Part shown: piece by piece, positions 44,632-54,646 of the stretch
How the letters are laid out: every line of letters starts with the position of its first letter
Numbering within the stretch: the first letter of the stretch is position 1
DNA from: an uncultured Lentibacter sp.
GTDB lineage: Bacteria > Pseudomonadota > Alphaproteobacteria > Rhodobacterales > Rhodobacteraceae
Assembly (NCBI RefSeq): GCF_937123735.1
Contig: NZ_CAKZKL010000028.1
Coordinates: forward strand, 124,001-188,000
Direction: 5' to 3'
DNA: 64,000 nt
The notes under the pieces: generated by a model
Told to the model about the DNA's origin: nothing
The model's database searches: none
Seen by the model: the letters and a program-made list of their open reading frames with translations, nothing else
Program-made: the position numbers and the translations under genes

Positions 44632-45480
44632 ATGAAGAGCGGGCTTTCTCTGGTGAGAATTTTCGGTTTTACCCTGCTGTGTGTTTCGCTTGTGGGCTGT
44701 GGCCAGCAAGGCAAGATTGCGCGCGGGGAAGTTCCTCTGGAGACCTATTCTGCCGAGCAGATCTTTGAGCGCGGCGAATTTGAGATGAACCGCCGGCGGT
44801 TTGAGGACGGGGCCAAATATTTTGGCGAGGTCGAGCGGCTGTATCCCTATTCAAGCTGGGCCAAGCGCTCGGTGATCATGCAGGCTTATGCCTTTCACAG
44901 CGCCAAGGATTATGAGAATTCGCGCGCCGCAGCCCAGCGCTATATTGATTTTTATCCAACCGATGAAGACGCGGCCTATGCCCAATATCTGTTGGCGTTG
45001 AGCTATTATGACCAGATTGACGATGTGGGCCGTGACCAAGGGTTGACCTTTCAGGCCCTGCAAAGCCTGCGGGCCGTGATCGAGGGGTATCCTGAGAGTG
45101 AATATGCGCGCGCCTCGGTGTTGAAGTTTGATCTGGCCTTTGACCATCTTGCTGGCAAGGAGATGGAGGTTGGACGTTATTATCTCAAGCGCGACCGCTT
45201 TACTGCGGCCATCAACCGGTTCCGTGTTGTGGTGGAAGATTTCCAGACCACAACCCACACCGCCGAGGCGCTGCACCGCCTTGTGGAATCCTATCTGTCG
45301 TTGGGGCTGAGCGAGGAGGCCCAGACAGCTGCGGCTGTTTTGGGGCATAATTTCCGCAGCAGCCCGTGGTATGAAGACAGCTATGCGCTTTTGCAGGGGC
45401 AAGGTCTTGCACCGAGGTTCTTCAAGGGCAACTGGCTGGCTTCGGCCTATCGGCAGACCATCAAGGGTGACTGGCTGTGA
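44632..45480 (+). CDS. bamD: Outer membrane assembly lipoprotein BamD
   Basis: A 282-residue lipoprotein: lipobox LVGC (Cys23), then TPR repeats starting SAEQIFERGEFEMNRRRFEDGAKYFGEVERLYPYSSWAKRSVIM and ending KEMEVGRYYLKRDRFTAAINRFRVVVEDFQTTTHTAEALHRLVESYLSLG. Part of the BAM complex that inserts beta-barrel proteins. ATG 44632 follows GGGAATAGAAGC. Followed by recN at 42 bases. Confidence 0.95.
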   Translation: MKSGLSLVRIFGFTLLCVSLVGCGQQGKIARGEVPLETYSAEQIFERGEFEMNRRRFEDGAKYFGEVERLYPYSSWAKRSVIMQAYAFHSAKDYENSRAAAQRYIDFYPTDEDAAYAQYLLALSYYDQIDDVGRDQGLTFQALQSLRAVIEGYPESEYARASVLKFDLAFDHLAGKEMEVGRYYLKRDRFTAAINRFRVVVEDFQTTTHTAEALHRLVESYLSLGLSEEAQTAAAVLGHNFRSSPWYEDSYALLQGQGLAPRFFKGNWLASAYRQTIKGDWL

Positions 45481-45521
45481 CGGGCTCTGGCCTGGGTCAT
45501 GGGTGAGCAGAGAGCCGTTCT

Positions 45522-47168
45522 ATGCTGCGTGCGCTAGATATTCGCGATATTTTGTTGATTGACCACCTTGAGTTGAGCTTTGAGGCAGGTCTGAATGTGC
45601 TGACCGGAGAAACCGGGGCAGGCAAATCTATTTTGCTGGATTCGCTGGGCTTTGTGCTGGGCTGGCGGGGCCGTGCGGAGCTTGTGCGCGCCGGGGCACA
45701 GCAAGGAGAGGTCAGCGCGGTGTTCGAGCTTCCTGAGGGTCATGCGGCCCTGACGGTGCTGGAGCAGGCGGGCATTCCGCAAAGCCGAGAGCTGATCTTG
45801 CGGCGTATCAACACGGTGGATGGGCGCAAGAGCGCTTGGGTGAATGACCGCCGCTGTTCTGGAGAGGTGCTGCGCGCCTTGTCAGAGCATCTTGTGGAGC
45901 TGCATGGTCAAAATGATGATCGGGGCCTGCTCAACCCGCGGGGGCATCGCAGTTTGCTCGATGAGTTTGCCGGGCTGGCCCCCAAGCTCGCTGAGCTGCG
46001 CGGGTTGTGGCGCGCCAAAGCCGAGGCCGCACGCGCGCTGAGCACGGCACAGGCCGCTGTGATGGCCCTGCGCGCGGAGGAAGAGTATTTGCGCTATGCG
46101 GTGGCCGAGCTTGACGCGCTGGCCCCGCAAGCTGGGGAAGACGCAGAGCTGGATGCGCGGCGCCGCCAGATGCAGAGCGCTGACAAGCTGCGCGGAGATC
46201 TGGACCGCGCCCTGAGCGGCCTGCGCGATGAGAAGGGGGCAGAGGACAGTGCGGCCAAGGCGCTGCGCTGGCTTGAGAGCGCAGGCGGTGAGGTGGGCGA
46301 GATGCTCACGGAGGCGGTGGACGCGCTGGAGCGCGGGCTCAACGAGCTGGCGTTGGCGGCGGATGGTGTGGAACAGACCCTGCGTGCGATGGAGTTCAGT
46401 CCAGCCGATCTGGAGGCCTGCGAGGAGCGGCTTTTTGCCATTCGCGGCCTGGCCCGCAAATACGAGGTTTTACCGGATGCGCTCGCGACCCATGCAGATG
46501 CATTGCGCCAAAAGCTAGAGGCAGTTGACGCCAGTGATGCGCAGCTGGGCGCTTTGGAGGCGCAGAGTGCTGCCGCCGAAGCGGCCTATCAGGCCGCAGC
46601 TGAGGCGCTGACGCAAGCGCGGCACGTGGCGGCAGCGAAGCTTGACACAGCCGTGATGGCGGAGCTGGCCCCCCTGAAGATGGAGCGCGCGGTTTTCACC
46701 ACCGAAGTGAGCGCGGGCGAGGCTGGTCCGGAGGGCCAAGATGCTGTGAGCTTTGTGGTGGCCACCAATCCGGGCGCTCCGGCGGGGCCGCTGGCCAAAA
46801 TCGCTTCGGGGGGTGAGTTGAGCCGCTTTTTGCTGGCGCTGAAGGTTTGCCTCACCGGTGGCAACAGCGATGTCACATTGATTTTTGACGAGATTGACCG
46901 TGGCGTGGGCGGGGCCACAGCGGATGCTGTGGGCCGTCGTTTGCGGGCCTTGGGCGAGGGCGGGCAGGTGCTCGTCGTGACCCATTCGCCGCAAGTGGCC
47001 GCCTTGGGTGAGCATCATTGGCGGGTGGAAAAAACCGTGAAAGCCGGTCAGACGCTTTCCACGGTAAAGCCACTGGACCGTCACGCCCGGGTGGATGAGG
47101 TGGCCCGGATGATTTCTGGTGACAGCATCACCGAAGAGGCGCGCGCGGCTGCGCGGGCGCTGTTATAG
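45522..47168 (+). CDS. recN: DNA repair protein RecN
   Basis: A 548-residue SMC-like ATPase: Walker A LTGETGAGKSILLDSLGFVLG at about 26-47, long coiled-coil arms rich in Ala/Glu/Leu (about 150-370), and the C-terminal signature ASGGELSRFLLALKVCL with Walker B LIFDEIDRGVGGATADAVG. Aids double-strand break repair by holding DNA together. No LexA box was identified upstream. Confidence 0.95.
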   Translation: MLRALDIRDILLIDHLELSFEAGLNVLTGETGAGKSILLDSLGFVLGWRGRAELVRAGAQQGEVSAVFELPEGHAALTVLEQAGIPQSRELILRRINTVDGRKSAWVNDRRCSGEVLRALSEHLVELHGQNDDRGLLNPRGHRSLLDEFAGLAPKLAELRGLWRAKAEAARALSTAQAAVMALRAEEEYLRYAVAELDALAPQAGEDAELDARRRQMQSADKLRGDLDRALSGLRDEKGAEDSAAKALRWLESAGGEVGEMLTEAVDALERGLNELALAADGVEQTLRAMEFSPADLEACEERLFAIRGLARKYEVLPDALATHADALRQKLEAVDASDAQLGALEAQSAAAEAAYQAAAEALTQARHVAAAKLDTAVMAELAPLKMERAVFTTEVSAGEAGPEGQDAVSFVVATNPGAPAGPLAKIASGGELSRFLLALKVCLTGGNSDVTLIFDEIDRGVGGATADAVGRRLRALGEGGQVLVVTHSPQVAALGEHHWRVEKTVKAGQTLSTVKPLDRHARVDEVARMISGDSITEEARAAARALL

Positions 47169-47178
47169 CGCGCGGCTG

Positions 47179-48561
47179 CTAGGGCGCGTTGCGCGGCGGG
47201 ACCATCTTCCCGGGGTTCATGATATTTTGCGGATCAAGCGTGCGCTTGAGATCGCCCATCAAGGCCCAGGCCGCGCCGTGCTCGCGCTCCATATAAGACA
47301 GCTTGCCCATGCCGATCCCATGTTCGCCCGTCGCGGTGCCGCCCATGGTCAGCGCACGCGACACCATCTTGTCAGAGGCGGCTTTGGCGGCGCGAAGCTC
47401 TGCCGGACTGTCCGGGTCAAACAACAGGATCGCGTGGAAGTTGCCATCGCCCACATGCCCGAGGATCGGACCGGGCAGGCCGGCGGCTTGGATATCCTCC
47501 TGCGCGGCGGCCACGGCTTCGGCGAGGCGCGAGATGGGCACGCAAATATCGGTGACCAGCGCGGTTGCGCCGGGGCGGGATTGCAAGATCGACCAGTAGG
47601 CATGGTGGCGCATCCGCCAGAGGGCGGCCCGCTCTTCCGGGCGCGCAGCCCATTCAAAGTCTGTGCCGCCATGGTCTTGGGCGATGCTGCCAAAGCTCTC
47701 GGCCATATCCTCGACACTGGCTTGGGTGCCGTGAAATTCGAGCAAGAGGTGGGGGCATTCGGGCATTTTGGCTCCGGCCACGCTGTTGAACGCGGCGACT
47801 GTGGCGCTGTCGAGGATTTCGATGCGGGCCATGGAGAGATCCATCTGGATGGTGTCAATCACACAGGCGACGGCGGCGTCAACGCTGGGAAACGCGCAGG
47901 CGGCGGCGGTGATGGCCTCGGGCTGGCCATAGAGCCGTAGGGTGAGTGAGGTGATGAGGCCGAGCGTGCCCTCTGCGCCGACGAAAAGCCCGGTGAGGTC
48001 ATAGCCGGCGGCAGACTTGCGGGCGGTGCTGCCGGTCTGGATGATCCGGCCATCTGCGAGCACCACCTCAAGCCCGATCACATTGTCGCGCATGGTGCCG
48101 TAGCGCACGGTGGTTGTGCCCGAGGCCCGGGTAGAGGCCATGCCTCCCAGCGTCGCGTTGGCGCCGGGATCAACGGGGAAGAACAGCCCCGTCGCGCGCA
48201 GCTCTTCGTTGAGCGCCTCGCGGGTGATGCCGGGCTCGACAATGGCGACCATATCTTCCTGTGCAACCCGGCGAATGGCGGCCATCTGGGCGAAATCGAC
48301 ACTCACCCCGCCGCGCGGCGCCTGGGTTTGCCCTTCCAGTGAGGTGCCTGCTCCATAGCCTATCACCGGGCAGTCTTCGGCGGCGCAAATTTTGACAATC
48401 TCGGCCACTTCATGGGTGTTGCGCGGAAAGGCCACCGCGTCGGGGGCGCTGAGGGGGAAATAGGTTTCCGAGCGCCCGTGGGCTTCCAGAACAGGCTTGG
48501 AGAGGGTGAGCCTTTCGCCTAGTAATGTGGTGAGCCGGTGAATGGCACGCGTGACGGTCAT
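47179..48561 (-). CDS. FAD-linked oxidase (GlcD/D-lactate dehydrogenase type)
   Basis: A 460-residue flavoprotein: FAD domain PVIGYGAGTSLEGQTQAPRGGVSVDFAQM at about 65-93, ATLGGMASTRASGTTTVRYGTMRDNV, KSAAGYDLTGLFVGAEGTLGLIT; C-terminal HVGDGNFHAILLFDPDSP and GTATGEHGIGMGKLSYMEREHG with metal-binding histidines, ending DPQNIMNPGKMVP. This is the D-lactate cytochrome-type dehydrogenase/glycolate oxidase GlcD family; which 2-hydroxyacid it uses is unknown, and no GlcE/GlcF genes are adjacent. It ends 11 bases from the recN stop. Confidence 0.88.
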   Translation of the reverse strand: MTVTRAIHRLTTLLGERLTLSKPVLEAHGRSETYFPLSAPDAVAFPRNTHEVAEIVKICAAEDCPVIGYGAGTSLEGQTQAPRGGVSVDFAQMAAIRRVAQEDMVAIVEPGITREALNEELRATGLFFPVDPGANATLGGMASTRASGTTTVRYGTMRDNVIGLEVVLADGRIIQTGSTARKSAAGYDLTGLFVGAEGTLGLITSLTLRLYGQPEAITAAACAFPSVDAAVACVIDTIQMDLSMARIEILDSATVAAFNSVAGAKMPECPHLLLEFHGTQASVEDMAESFGSIAQDHGGTDFEWAARPEERAALWRMRHHAYWSILQSRPGATALVTDICVPISRLAEAVAAAQEDIQAAGLPGPILGHVGDGNFHAILLFDPDSPAELRAAKAASDKMVSRALTMGGTATGEHGIGMGKLSYMEREHGAAWALMGDLKRTLDPQNIMNPGKMVPPRNAP

Positions 48562-48629
48562 GGTTGCCCCTTGTTTGCGCAGATGTAACAAGGTTAAGCG
48601 CTTGTGAGAACCTGAGAAAGCGTAACGGG

Positions 48630-48644
48630 TTAATATTTTGTTAA
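48630..48644. promoter_or_regulatory. Perfect CtrA-type box TTAA-N7-TTAA upstream of ClC gene
   Basis: TTAA (48630-48633), seven bases TATTTTG, TTAA (48641-48644). This matches the alphaproteobacterial CtrA full site. It lies 30-44 bases before the ClC start and about 70-85 before the FAD-oxidase start, in their shared 112-base divergent gap. Confidence 0.5.
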
Positions 48645-48673
48645 AATGCTTCCTAAAGAGGTAACCTTTTCTC

Positions 48674-50353
48674 ATGCCTAGGCAATTCGCAAGAGAGACC
48701 CTGCGTGAGCTGCGCGCCGAGCTGGCACGCGGGCTGCGGGTCTTGCGCGAGAGGGGGCCAAGCCAGATTCAGTTTTGGTTTATTGCCTTGGCCATCGGCC
48801 TGGCGGCTGGGCTGGCGGCGCTGCTGTTTCGCAAAGGCATTGAGGCGTTGCAAAGCTGGGCCTATGGCGCGCAAGACATTGGCCATCTTTATGGGCTGAC
48901 CCGCGAGATCGAGTGGTATTGGATCTGTCTCATCCCGGTGATCGGCGGAGCGGTTGTGGGGCAAATTCTGCATCATTTCACGCCGGACGGGCGGGTCCGG
49001 GCGGTGGCGGATGTGATTGAGGGGGCGGCGCTCAAGGAGGGGCGTGTGGAGCGGCGCGCAGGGCTTGCCTCGGCGGCGGCCTCACTGATCACCCTTGGGT
49101 CGGGAGGCTCTTCGGGGCGTGAGGGCCCTGTGGTGCATCTGGCCGCGGTGATTTCCAGCTGGGTGTCAGACCGGCTGCATTCAGACGGTATCACGGGGCG
49201 AGACCTCTTGGGCTGTGCTGTTGCGGCGGCGGTATCGGCCTCGTTCAACGCCCCGATTGCGGGGGCGCTGTTTGCGCTTGAGGTGGTGCTGCGCCATTTT
49301 GCCGTTCATGCTTTTGCGCCGATTGTCATTGCCTCGGTGGCGGGCACAGTGATCAACCGGCTGGCCTTTGGTGATGTGACCGAATTCAACCTGCCCGACA
49401 GCTCGGCTCTGGCCTTTTATGTCGAGTTGCCCGCCTTTCTGTTGCTGGGGCTGCTGTGCGGCGTGGTGGCGGCACTTTTCATGCGTGCGATCTTCATTGG
49501 CGAGGATTTTGCCAATCATGTGCAGGCGGATTTCCGGATTCCGCGCGCTTTGCGGCCGGCGATTGCGGGCGGGATGCTGGGGGTGCTGGCATTGGCGTTC
49601 CCGCATATCATCGGGGTGGGCTATGAGACCACCTCGGCCGCGCTCACGGGCAAGCTGTTGTTTTGGGAAGCGGTTGTGTTTGCCCTGCTCAAGGCCATTG
49701 CGGTTGTGATCACCATGGCGGGGCGCATGGGCGGGGGGATCTTCTCGCCTTCCTTGATGATTGGGGCGCTGACGGGGTTGGCTTTTGGCACGGTGGCCAC
49801 AGCAGTGTTTCCCGAAGTGTCCGGCACCAGCGCGCTCTATGCGCTGGCGGGAATGGGGGCGGTTGCGGCGGCTGTGCTGGGGGCGCCGATTTCGACCACG
49901 CTGATTGTGTTTGAGCTGACTGGCGATTGGCAAACGGCGATTGCGGTGATGGTGGCGGTGAGCATGTCCACGGCTTTGGGCTCAAGGTTGGTGGACCGCT
50001 CTTTCTTTCTGACCCAGCTTGAGCGGCGCAATGTGCATCTGGCGGCGGGGCCGCAGGCCTATTTGCTGGGGGTGTTTGCGGTGGCCAAGCTCATGCGTGC
50101 AAAAAACACCCCCGGGTGCCCTGCGGAGGCTGTGCTTTGGGAGCTTGTGGAACAGGGCATCTATGTGGATGGGCAGGCGACCCTGGAAACGGCCATGCCG
50201 CTTTTTGAGCGCACGGGCGCACAACTTTTGCCGGTGGTGAGCCTCTCGGGGGAAGACGCGCCGCCAGAGCTTTGGGGCGCGTTGATGCAAGTGGATGCGC
50301 TGAAGGCCTATAACCGCGCCCTGGCCGCGACGGCCGCCGAAGAGCACAGTTAG
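48674..50353 (+). CDS. ClC-family chloride channel/transporter
   Basis: A 559-residue membrane protein with the ClC layout. Selectivity segment 1 reads LGSGGSSGREGPVVHLAA at about 142-159; GREGP keeps the gating glutamate, though the usual GSGIP is GSGGS. GRMGGGIFSPSLMIGALTG is the third signature and LGAPISTTLIVFELTGDW the fourth. The last 75 residues resemble a single CBS half. Either Cl-/H+ exchange or channel activity is possible. Ribosome site AGAGGTAAC; CtrA-type box just upstream. Confidence 0.9.
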   Translation: MPRQFARETLRELRAELARGLRVLRERGPSQIQFWFIALAIGLAAGLAALLFRKGIEALQSWAYGAQDIGHLYGLTREIEWYWICLIPVIGGAVVGQILHHFTPDGRVRAVADVIEGAALKEGRVERRAGLASAAASLITLGSGGSSGREGPVVHLAAVISSWVSDRLHSDGITGRDLLGCAVAAAVSASFNAPIAGALFALEVVLRHFAVHAFAPIVIASVAGTVINRLAFGDVTEFNLPDSSALAFYVELPAFLLLGLLCGVVAALFMRAIFIGEDFANHVQADFRIPRALRPAIAGGMLGVLALAFPHIIGVGYETTSAALTGKLLFWEAVVFALLKAIAVVITMAGRMGGGIFSPSLMIGALTGLAFGTVATAVFPEVSGTSALYALAGMGAVAAAVLGAPISTTLIVFELTGDWQTAIAVMVAVSMSTALGSRLVDRSFFLTQLERRNVHLAAGPQAYLLGVFAVAKLMRAKNTPGCPAEAVLWELVEQGIYVDGQATLETAMPLFERTGAQLLPVVSLSGEDAPPELWGALMQVDALKAYNRALAATAAEEHS

Positions 50354-50380
50354 GCCCGCCGCCGACTATGGCCAGCGCTG

Positions 50381-50725
50381 TCAGACCCGTTCGACTGTGA
50401 CATCCTCGGAGGTGAAAAAGGCCAGATGGCCTTTGATCCGCGCCACGGCCTCTTTGGGGGCGTCATAGCTCCAGGCGGCGTTTTCCAGTGTCTTGGATTT
50501 GGTGACGATGGAGTGATAGCTGGCATCACCCTTGTGGGGGCAGTGGCTGTGGTGGGGGCTTGCGTCTAAAAAGGCCATGGCGATATCGCTGCGGGGGAAG
50601 TAGATCACCGGGGGGTAATCCCCTTCGATCAGCTCCAGGGCGTGTTTGCTCTCGCCCAGCACGGCCCCACCGGCGCGCACAACCCAAGTGCCTGTTGCGG
50701 GGGTCAGGGTGATTTTTGGGGTCAT
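50381..50725 (-). CDS. DUF427-family protein
   Basis: A 114-residue protein. TGTWVVRAGGAVLGESKHALELIEGDYPPVIYFPRSDIAM and HHSHCPHKGDASYHSI... AAWSYDAPKEAVARIKGHLAFF are the DUF427 pattern, including C.HKG...Y. Small cytoplasmic protein of unknown function. ATG 50725 is favoured over an upstream GTG because AAGGA is 7-8 bases before it. Confidence 0.88.
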   Translation of the reverse strand: MTPKITLTPATGTWVVRAGGAVLGESKHALELIEGDYPPVIYFPRSDIAMAFLDASPHHSHCPHKGDASYHSIVTKSKTLENAAWSYDAPKEAVARIKGHLAFFTSEDVTVERV

Positions 50726-50786
50726 GGCCACATCCTTTGGTTACATCGGCGCGCTTTTCATCGCGCCAAACTGTTACGATATCATG

Positions 50787-52589
50787 TCAAATGGGTTGCG
50801 TGGCCGCAGTTAACCACTTTTGAGCCGGTTCTGAAACCCTTGGCGCAACTTTTGCGGCGCAAGCGGCGTGATAGTGGTTGAGCCAGTCGCGCTCGCCCCG
50901 GCTCAGAGCCTCTGGCAGAATGAGCCGTCGGTCGAGCGGCACATAGGTGAGCGTGAGAAAATCAAACATCTCGCGGGCATCGGCGCCCTCCAGCGCGCAG
51001 GCCTCTTGCACAACAATCAGGTTTTCAAGCCGGATGCCAAAGGCGCCCTCACGATAGTAACCCGGCTCGTTGGAGAGGATCATACCCGCCCTGAGCGGCA
51101 CCTGAGACACGCGGCTGAGGCGCTGTGGCCCTTCATGCACGCAAAGGTAGACCCCAACGCCATGGCCTGTGCCATGGTTGAAATCCTGCCCGGCCAGCCA
51201 GAGCGGATAGCGTGCAATGGCATCCAGATCGCGCCCGGCCAATCCCTTTGGAAAGCGCAGGCGGGAGATCGCGATCATCCCTTGCAAGACCCGTGTGTAG
51301 GCCTCTTTTTCGCTGTGCCCGACGGCTCCGACCGGCAAGGTGCGGGTGATGTCGGTGGTCCCGTCAAGATATTGTCCGCCGCTGTCGAGCACCAGCAACT
51401 GGCCCTCCTTGAGGGGGGCGTTTGTCTCGGTTGTCACCCGGTAGTGCATGATGGCCCCATGCGGGCCTGTGCCGGCAATGGTTTCAAAGCTGATGTCTTT
51501 GAGCGCACCGCTGGCGCGGCGTGCCTGCTCAAGGCGGGAGACCACGTCAATTTCGGTGAGGCTGCCCGGGGGCTGTTGATCATACCAGCTGAGAAATTCG
51601 ACCATGGCGGCGGCATCACGCAGGTGGGCTTCTTGGGTGCCGGTGATTTCGGCGCTTGTCTTGCAGGCTTTGGGCAGCAGGCAAGGGTCTTCCCCCCATG
51701 AGAGGGTGGCGTGGCCTTCGCGCAGCTCATGGGCGAGTTTCACGGGCGCGCTGGCGCGGTCAATCCGCACCGCGCCTTGCAGCGAGTGCAGCGCGGGCAA
51801 AAATGCCGAGGGGGGCCGCAAGGTGATCTCTGGGCCCAGATGGGCGCGCAGCTGCTCATCCAGTTTTTCGGCGGCGACAAAAAGGCTGAGATTGCCGGTG
51901 TCAAACAGGATCGCAAAGCAATGTGGCACGGGATTGCGCGGGATGTCAGAGCCGCGGATGTTGAGCAGCCAGGCAATCGAATCGGGCAGAGTGAGCACGG
52001 CGGCGCTTTGCCCGAGCGCTTGCAGGCTTCGGCCGAGCCGCTTGCGCTTTGAGGCATGGCTCTCGCCGGCCAGCGCCTCCGGGTACGGGGTGATCAGCCC
52101 GCGTGGCGGTGCGGGTTGATCGGGCCAGATCTGATCGACAAGATTATCTGTGGGGCGAAACAGAAAGCCTTTGGGTTCAAGGGCTTGTTCTAGCTCCTCG
52201 ATTTCCTGAGCGCTGTGCAACCACGCGTCATAGCCGATCACACCGCCCGCTGGCAGCTCGGCTTCCAGCCAAGTTTTCAAGGGGGTTTCTGGCCAAGGCA
52301 CAGGGGTGTAAACCTTGAGATCTACCTGCTCTTTCACCTGGGTGCGGTAGCGCCCGTCGATAAAGACCCCCGCGCGATGGGCCAACACCGCGCAAAAGCC
52401 GGCGGACCCTGTGAAGCCGCTCACCCATGCCAAACGCTCGTCGTGGGGCGCGCAATATTCGCCCTGGTGGGCATCTGCGCGCGGGACAAGAAAACCTGCG
52501 AGGCCGTTTGCGGACATCTGCGCGCGCAGGGCGGCGAGGCGGGCTTGGCCTGTGGATGGATCGGCGCGGTTTTCGAAGGTTTGAAACAT
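50787..52589 (-). CDS. pepP: Aminopeptidase P family (Xaa-Pro aminopeptidase)
   Basis: A 600-residue enzyme, the long three-domain form (two creatinase-like N-domains then a pita-bread catalytic domain). Metal ligands visible: LVLDSGGQYLDGTTDITRTLP (two Asp), FNHGTGHGVGVYLCVHEGP (His), ILSNEPGYYREGAFGIRLENLIVV (two Glu). It cleaves N-terminal residues before proline using Mn2+. ATG 52589 is preferred to 52595 because AGAGGG is 6 bases before it. Confidence 0.9.
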   Translation of the reverse strand: MFQTFENRADPSTGQARLAALRAQMSANGLAGFLVPRADAHQGEYCAPHDERLAWVSGFTGSAGFCAVLAHRAGVFIDGRYRTQVKEQVDLKVYTPVPWPETPLKTWLEAELPAGGVIGYDAWLHSAQEIEELEQALEPKGFLFRPTDNLVDQIWPDQPAPPRGLITPYPEALAGESHASKRKRLGRSLQALGQSAAVLTLPDSIAWLLNIRGSDIPRNPVPHCFAILFDTGNLSLFVAAEKLDEQLRAHLGPEITLRPPSAFLPALHSLQGAVRIDRASAPVKLAHELREGHATLSWGEDPCLLPKACKTSAEITGTQEAHLRDAAAMVEFLSWYDQQPPGSLTEIDVVSRLEQARRASGALKDISFETIAGTGPHGAIMHYRVTTETNAPLKEGQLLVLDSGGQYLDGTTDITRTLPVGAVGHSEKEAYTRVLQGMIAISRLRFPKGLAGRDLDAIARYPLWLAGQDFNHGTGHGVGVYLCVHEGPQRLSRVSQVPLRAGMILSNEPGYYREGAFGIRLENLIVVQEACALEGADAREMFDFLTLTYVPLDRRLILPEALSRGERDWLNHYHAACAAKVAPRVSEPAQKWLTAATQPI

Positions 52590-52652
52590 GAGCATCCCTC
52601 TGCGTTTACGGCAGGTTAGGTTGGAAAGCGGGGCATGGGAAGGGGAGAGGGT

Positions 52653-52735
52653 TCGAATTTTGCTGCGCAAAATCCGACTGGCGCGAGGGGGCCAGCCCCC
52701 TCGCACTCCCCCGGGATATTTCTGGCAAGAAAAAA
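52653..52735. repeat. Composite intergenic repeat (copy A), between pepP and cobT
   Basis: Left hairpin 52653-52677 (11-bp stem with one A/C mismatch, loop TGC), right hairpin 52683-52704 (perfect 10-bp stem gcgagggggc, loop CA), then CCCCCGGGATATTT and an A-rich tail ending at 52735. The same three parts recur, inverted, at 54647-54736. It could also act as a terminator for cobT, because hairpins follow its stop. Confidence 0.75.
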
Positions 52736-52738
52736 GAG

Positions 52739-54616
52739 CTAGAGTGCGCGTTTGAGCCCGAGGAAGCGCGCACGCGCGCGCGGGTCGCTGTCAAAGAGTG
52801 AGGCGAGCTGTTCGGTCATTGCTCCGGCCAGTTGCTCGACATCGGTGATCGTGACGGCGCGGTTGTAATAGCGGGTGACGTCATGGCCAATCCCGATCGC
52901 GAGCAACTCGACCTGGCGCTTCTTTTCGACCATCGCGATGACATCGCGGAGGTGTTTTTCAAGATAGTTTGCCGGGTTGACCGAGAGCGTCGAATCATCC
53001 ACCGGGGCGCCATCGGAGATGACCATCAAAATCTTGCGCGCTTCAGGGCGGCGGCCCATGCGGCGGTGGGCCCATTCCAGTGCTTCGCCGTCGATATTTT
53101 CCTTCAGCAGGCCCTCTTTCATCATCAGACCGAGGTTGTTGCGGGCCCGCCGCCAGGGGCTGTCGGCGCCTTTGTAGATGATGTGGCGCAGATCGTTGAG
53201 CCGCCCGGGCTGTTGGCTGCGCCCGTCAGCGAGCCATTTCTCGCGCGCCAGCCCGCCCTTCCAGGCGCGGGTGGTGAAGCCGAGGATCTCGACTTTGACC
53301 GAGCAGCGCTCCAGCGTGCGGGCCAGAACATCTGCGCAGATGGCGGCGATCGAAATAGGACGGCCGCGCATGGACCCTGAGTTGTCGATCAGAAGTGTCA
53401 CCACCGTATCGCGGAACTCGGTTTCCTGCTCGACTTTGAAGCTCAGGGGCGTTGTCGGATTGGCGACCACGCGCGCCAGCCGGCCTGCGTCCAGAATGCC
53501 CTCCTCTTGATCAAATGACCAGGAGCGATTCTGCTGGGCTTGCAAGCGGCGTTGCAGTTTGTTGGCGAGGCGGCTGACCGCGCCTTTGAGCGGGTCGAGC
53601 TGTTGATCCAGATAGGCCCGCAACCGCTCAAGCTCGGCCGGCTCGGCCAGCTCTTCGGCAAGGATTTCCTCATCGTGGCTGTCATCATAGACGAGGTAAT
53701 GCGGATCGGCATCAGACACAGGCTGTGGGGCGGGCGGCTCCAGAGGGGCCTCGCCATCGGGCATTTCGGCCTCGTCTCCGAGCTCCTCATCGGCCATTTC
53801 ATCCATCGAAACCTGCGCCTCGGCGGCATCCTGCGTTTCTTCCTGGCTTTGCTCGGGGCTGGCCTCGGCCTCTTCATCCTGGCTGTCGTCTTGGCCTGTG
53901 CTGTCTGGCTGGTCTTCGTCCTGCTCTGCCTCTTCCGAGCTGTCTTCGCTGTCCTCATCCGGCGCGTCAGGGTCTTCACCAAGCTGGTCGCCATATCCCA
54001 GATCAGAAATGACACGGCGGGCGAACCGGGCGAAATCCTGCTGGCTTGCAAGGCGCTCGGAGACATCGGCAAGAGCCTCGCCGGCCTGCTCTTGCATAAA
54101 CCCCTGCCACAACTCCATCACATTGCGCGCGCCCTCCGGAAGAGGCCGTCCCGTGGCCAGCGCCCGCACAAGATATCCGGCCGCTGTCGCCAAAGGGGCG
54201 TCGGCGCGATCACGGATCTCGGCAAAGCCGGCACGGCGTGCATCCTCTGCAATCTTGGCGTCGATATTGCCCGCTGTGCCCGGCATGTCGCGCGCGCCCA
54301 TGGCCTCGCAACGGGCGGTTTCCATCGCGTCATAAATGTCGCGCGCCAGATCTCCGGCAGGGGCGTAGCGCGCATGGGTGGCCGTGTCGTGATACTTGTG
54401 GCGCAGTGCCAGCGCATCGGCGGTGCCCCGGGCGAGCAAGACCTCCTCGCGGCTCATCCGCCGACTTACCTGTGGCAAGCGCATGGTGTCGCCCGACAGC
54501 CCTGCCGGATCGACAGAATAACTCACCGTCAGCTCAGAATCATTCGCCATAACCTTGGTGGCTTCGGCGAGCGCCTTCTTGAACGGATCGGCTGGGTTGT
54601 CGGAGGGTTTGGACAT
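52739..54616 (-). CDS. cobT: Aerobic cobaltochelatase subunit CobT
   Basis: A 625-residue protein. N-terminal helical region, a highly acidic Asp/Glu/Gln/Ser linker at about 211-300, and a C-terminal von Willebrand A domain with the MIDAS sequence DNSGSMRG at 411-418 and [16 protein letters not shown] further on. With CobN and CobS it inserts cobalt into hydrogenobyrinic acid diamide using ATP. Located after cobS on the same strand with 128 bases between; composite repeats stand on both sides. CobN is not in the window. Confidence 0.93.
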   Translation of the reverse strand: MSKPSDNPADPFKKALAEATKVMANDSELTVSYSVDPAGLSGDTMRLPQVSRRMSREEVLLARGTADALALRHKYHDTATHARYAPAGDLARDIYDAMETARCEAMGARDMPGTAGNIDAKIAEDARRAGFAEIRDRADAPLATAAGYLVRALATGRPLPEGARNVMELWQGFMQEQAGEALADVSERLASQQDFARFARRVISDLGYGDQLGEDPDAPDEDSEDSSEEAEQDEDQPDSTGQDDSQDEEAEASPEQSQEETQDAAEAQVSMDEMADEELGDEAEMPDGEAPLEPPAPQPVSDADPHYLVYDDSHDEEILAEELAEPAELERLRAYLDQQLDPLKGAVSRLANKLQRRLQAQQNRSWSFDQEEGILDAGRLARVVANPTTPLSFKVEQETEFRDTVVTLLIDNSGSMRGRPISIAAICADVLARTLERCSVKVEILGFTTRAWKGGLAREKWLADGRSQQPGRLNDLRHIIYKGADSPWRRARNNLGLMMKEGLLKENIDGEALEWAHRRMGRRPEARKILMVISDGAPVDDSTLSVNPANYLEKHLRDVIAMVEKKRQVELLAIGIGHDVTRYYNRAVTITDVEQLAGAMTEQLASLFDSDPRARARFLGLKRAL

Positions 54617-54646
54617 CTCTCTCGTTCAGTCTTTCTTTTTGCCGAA

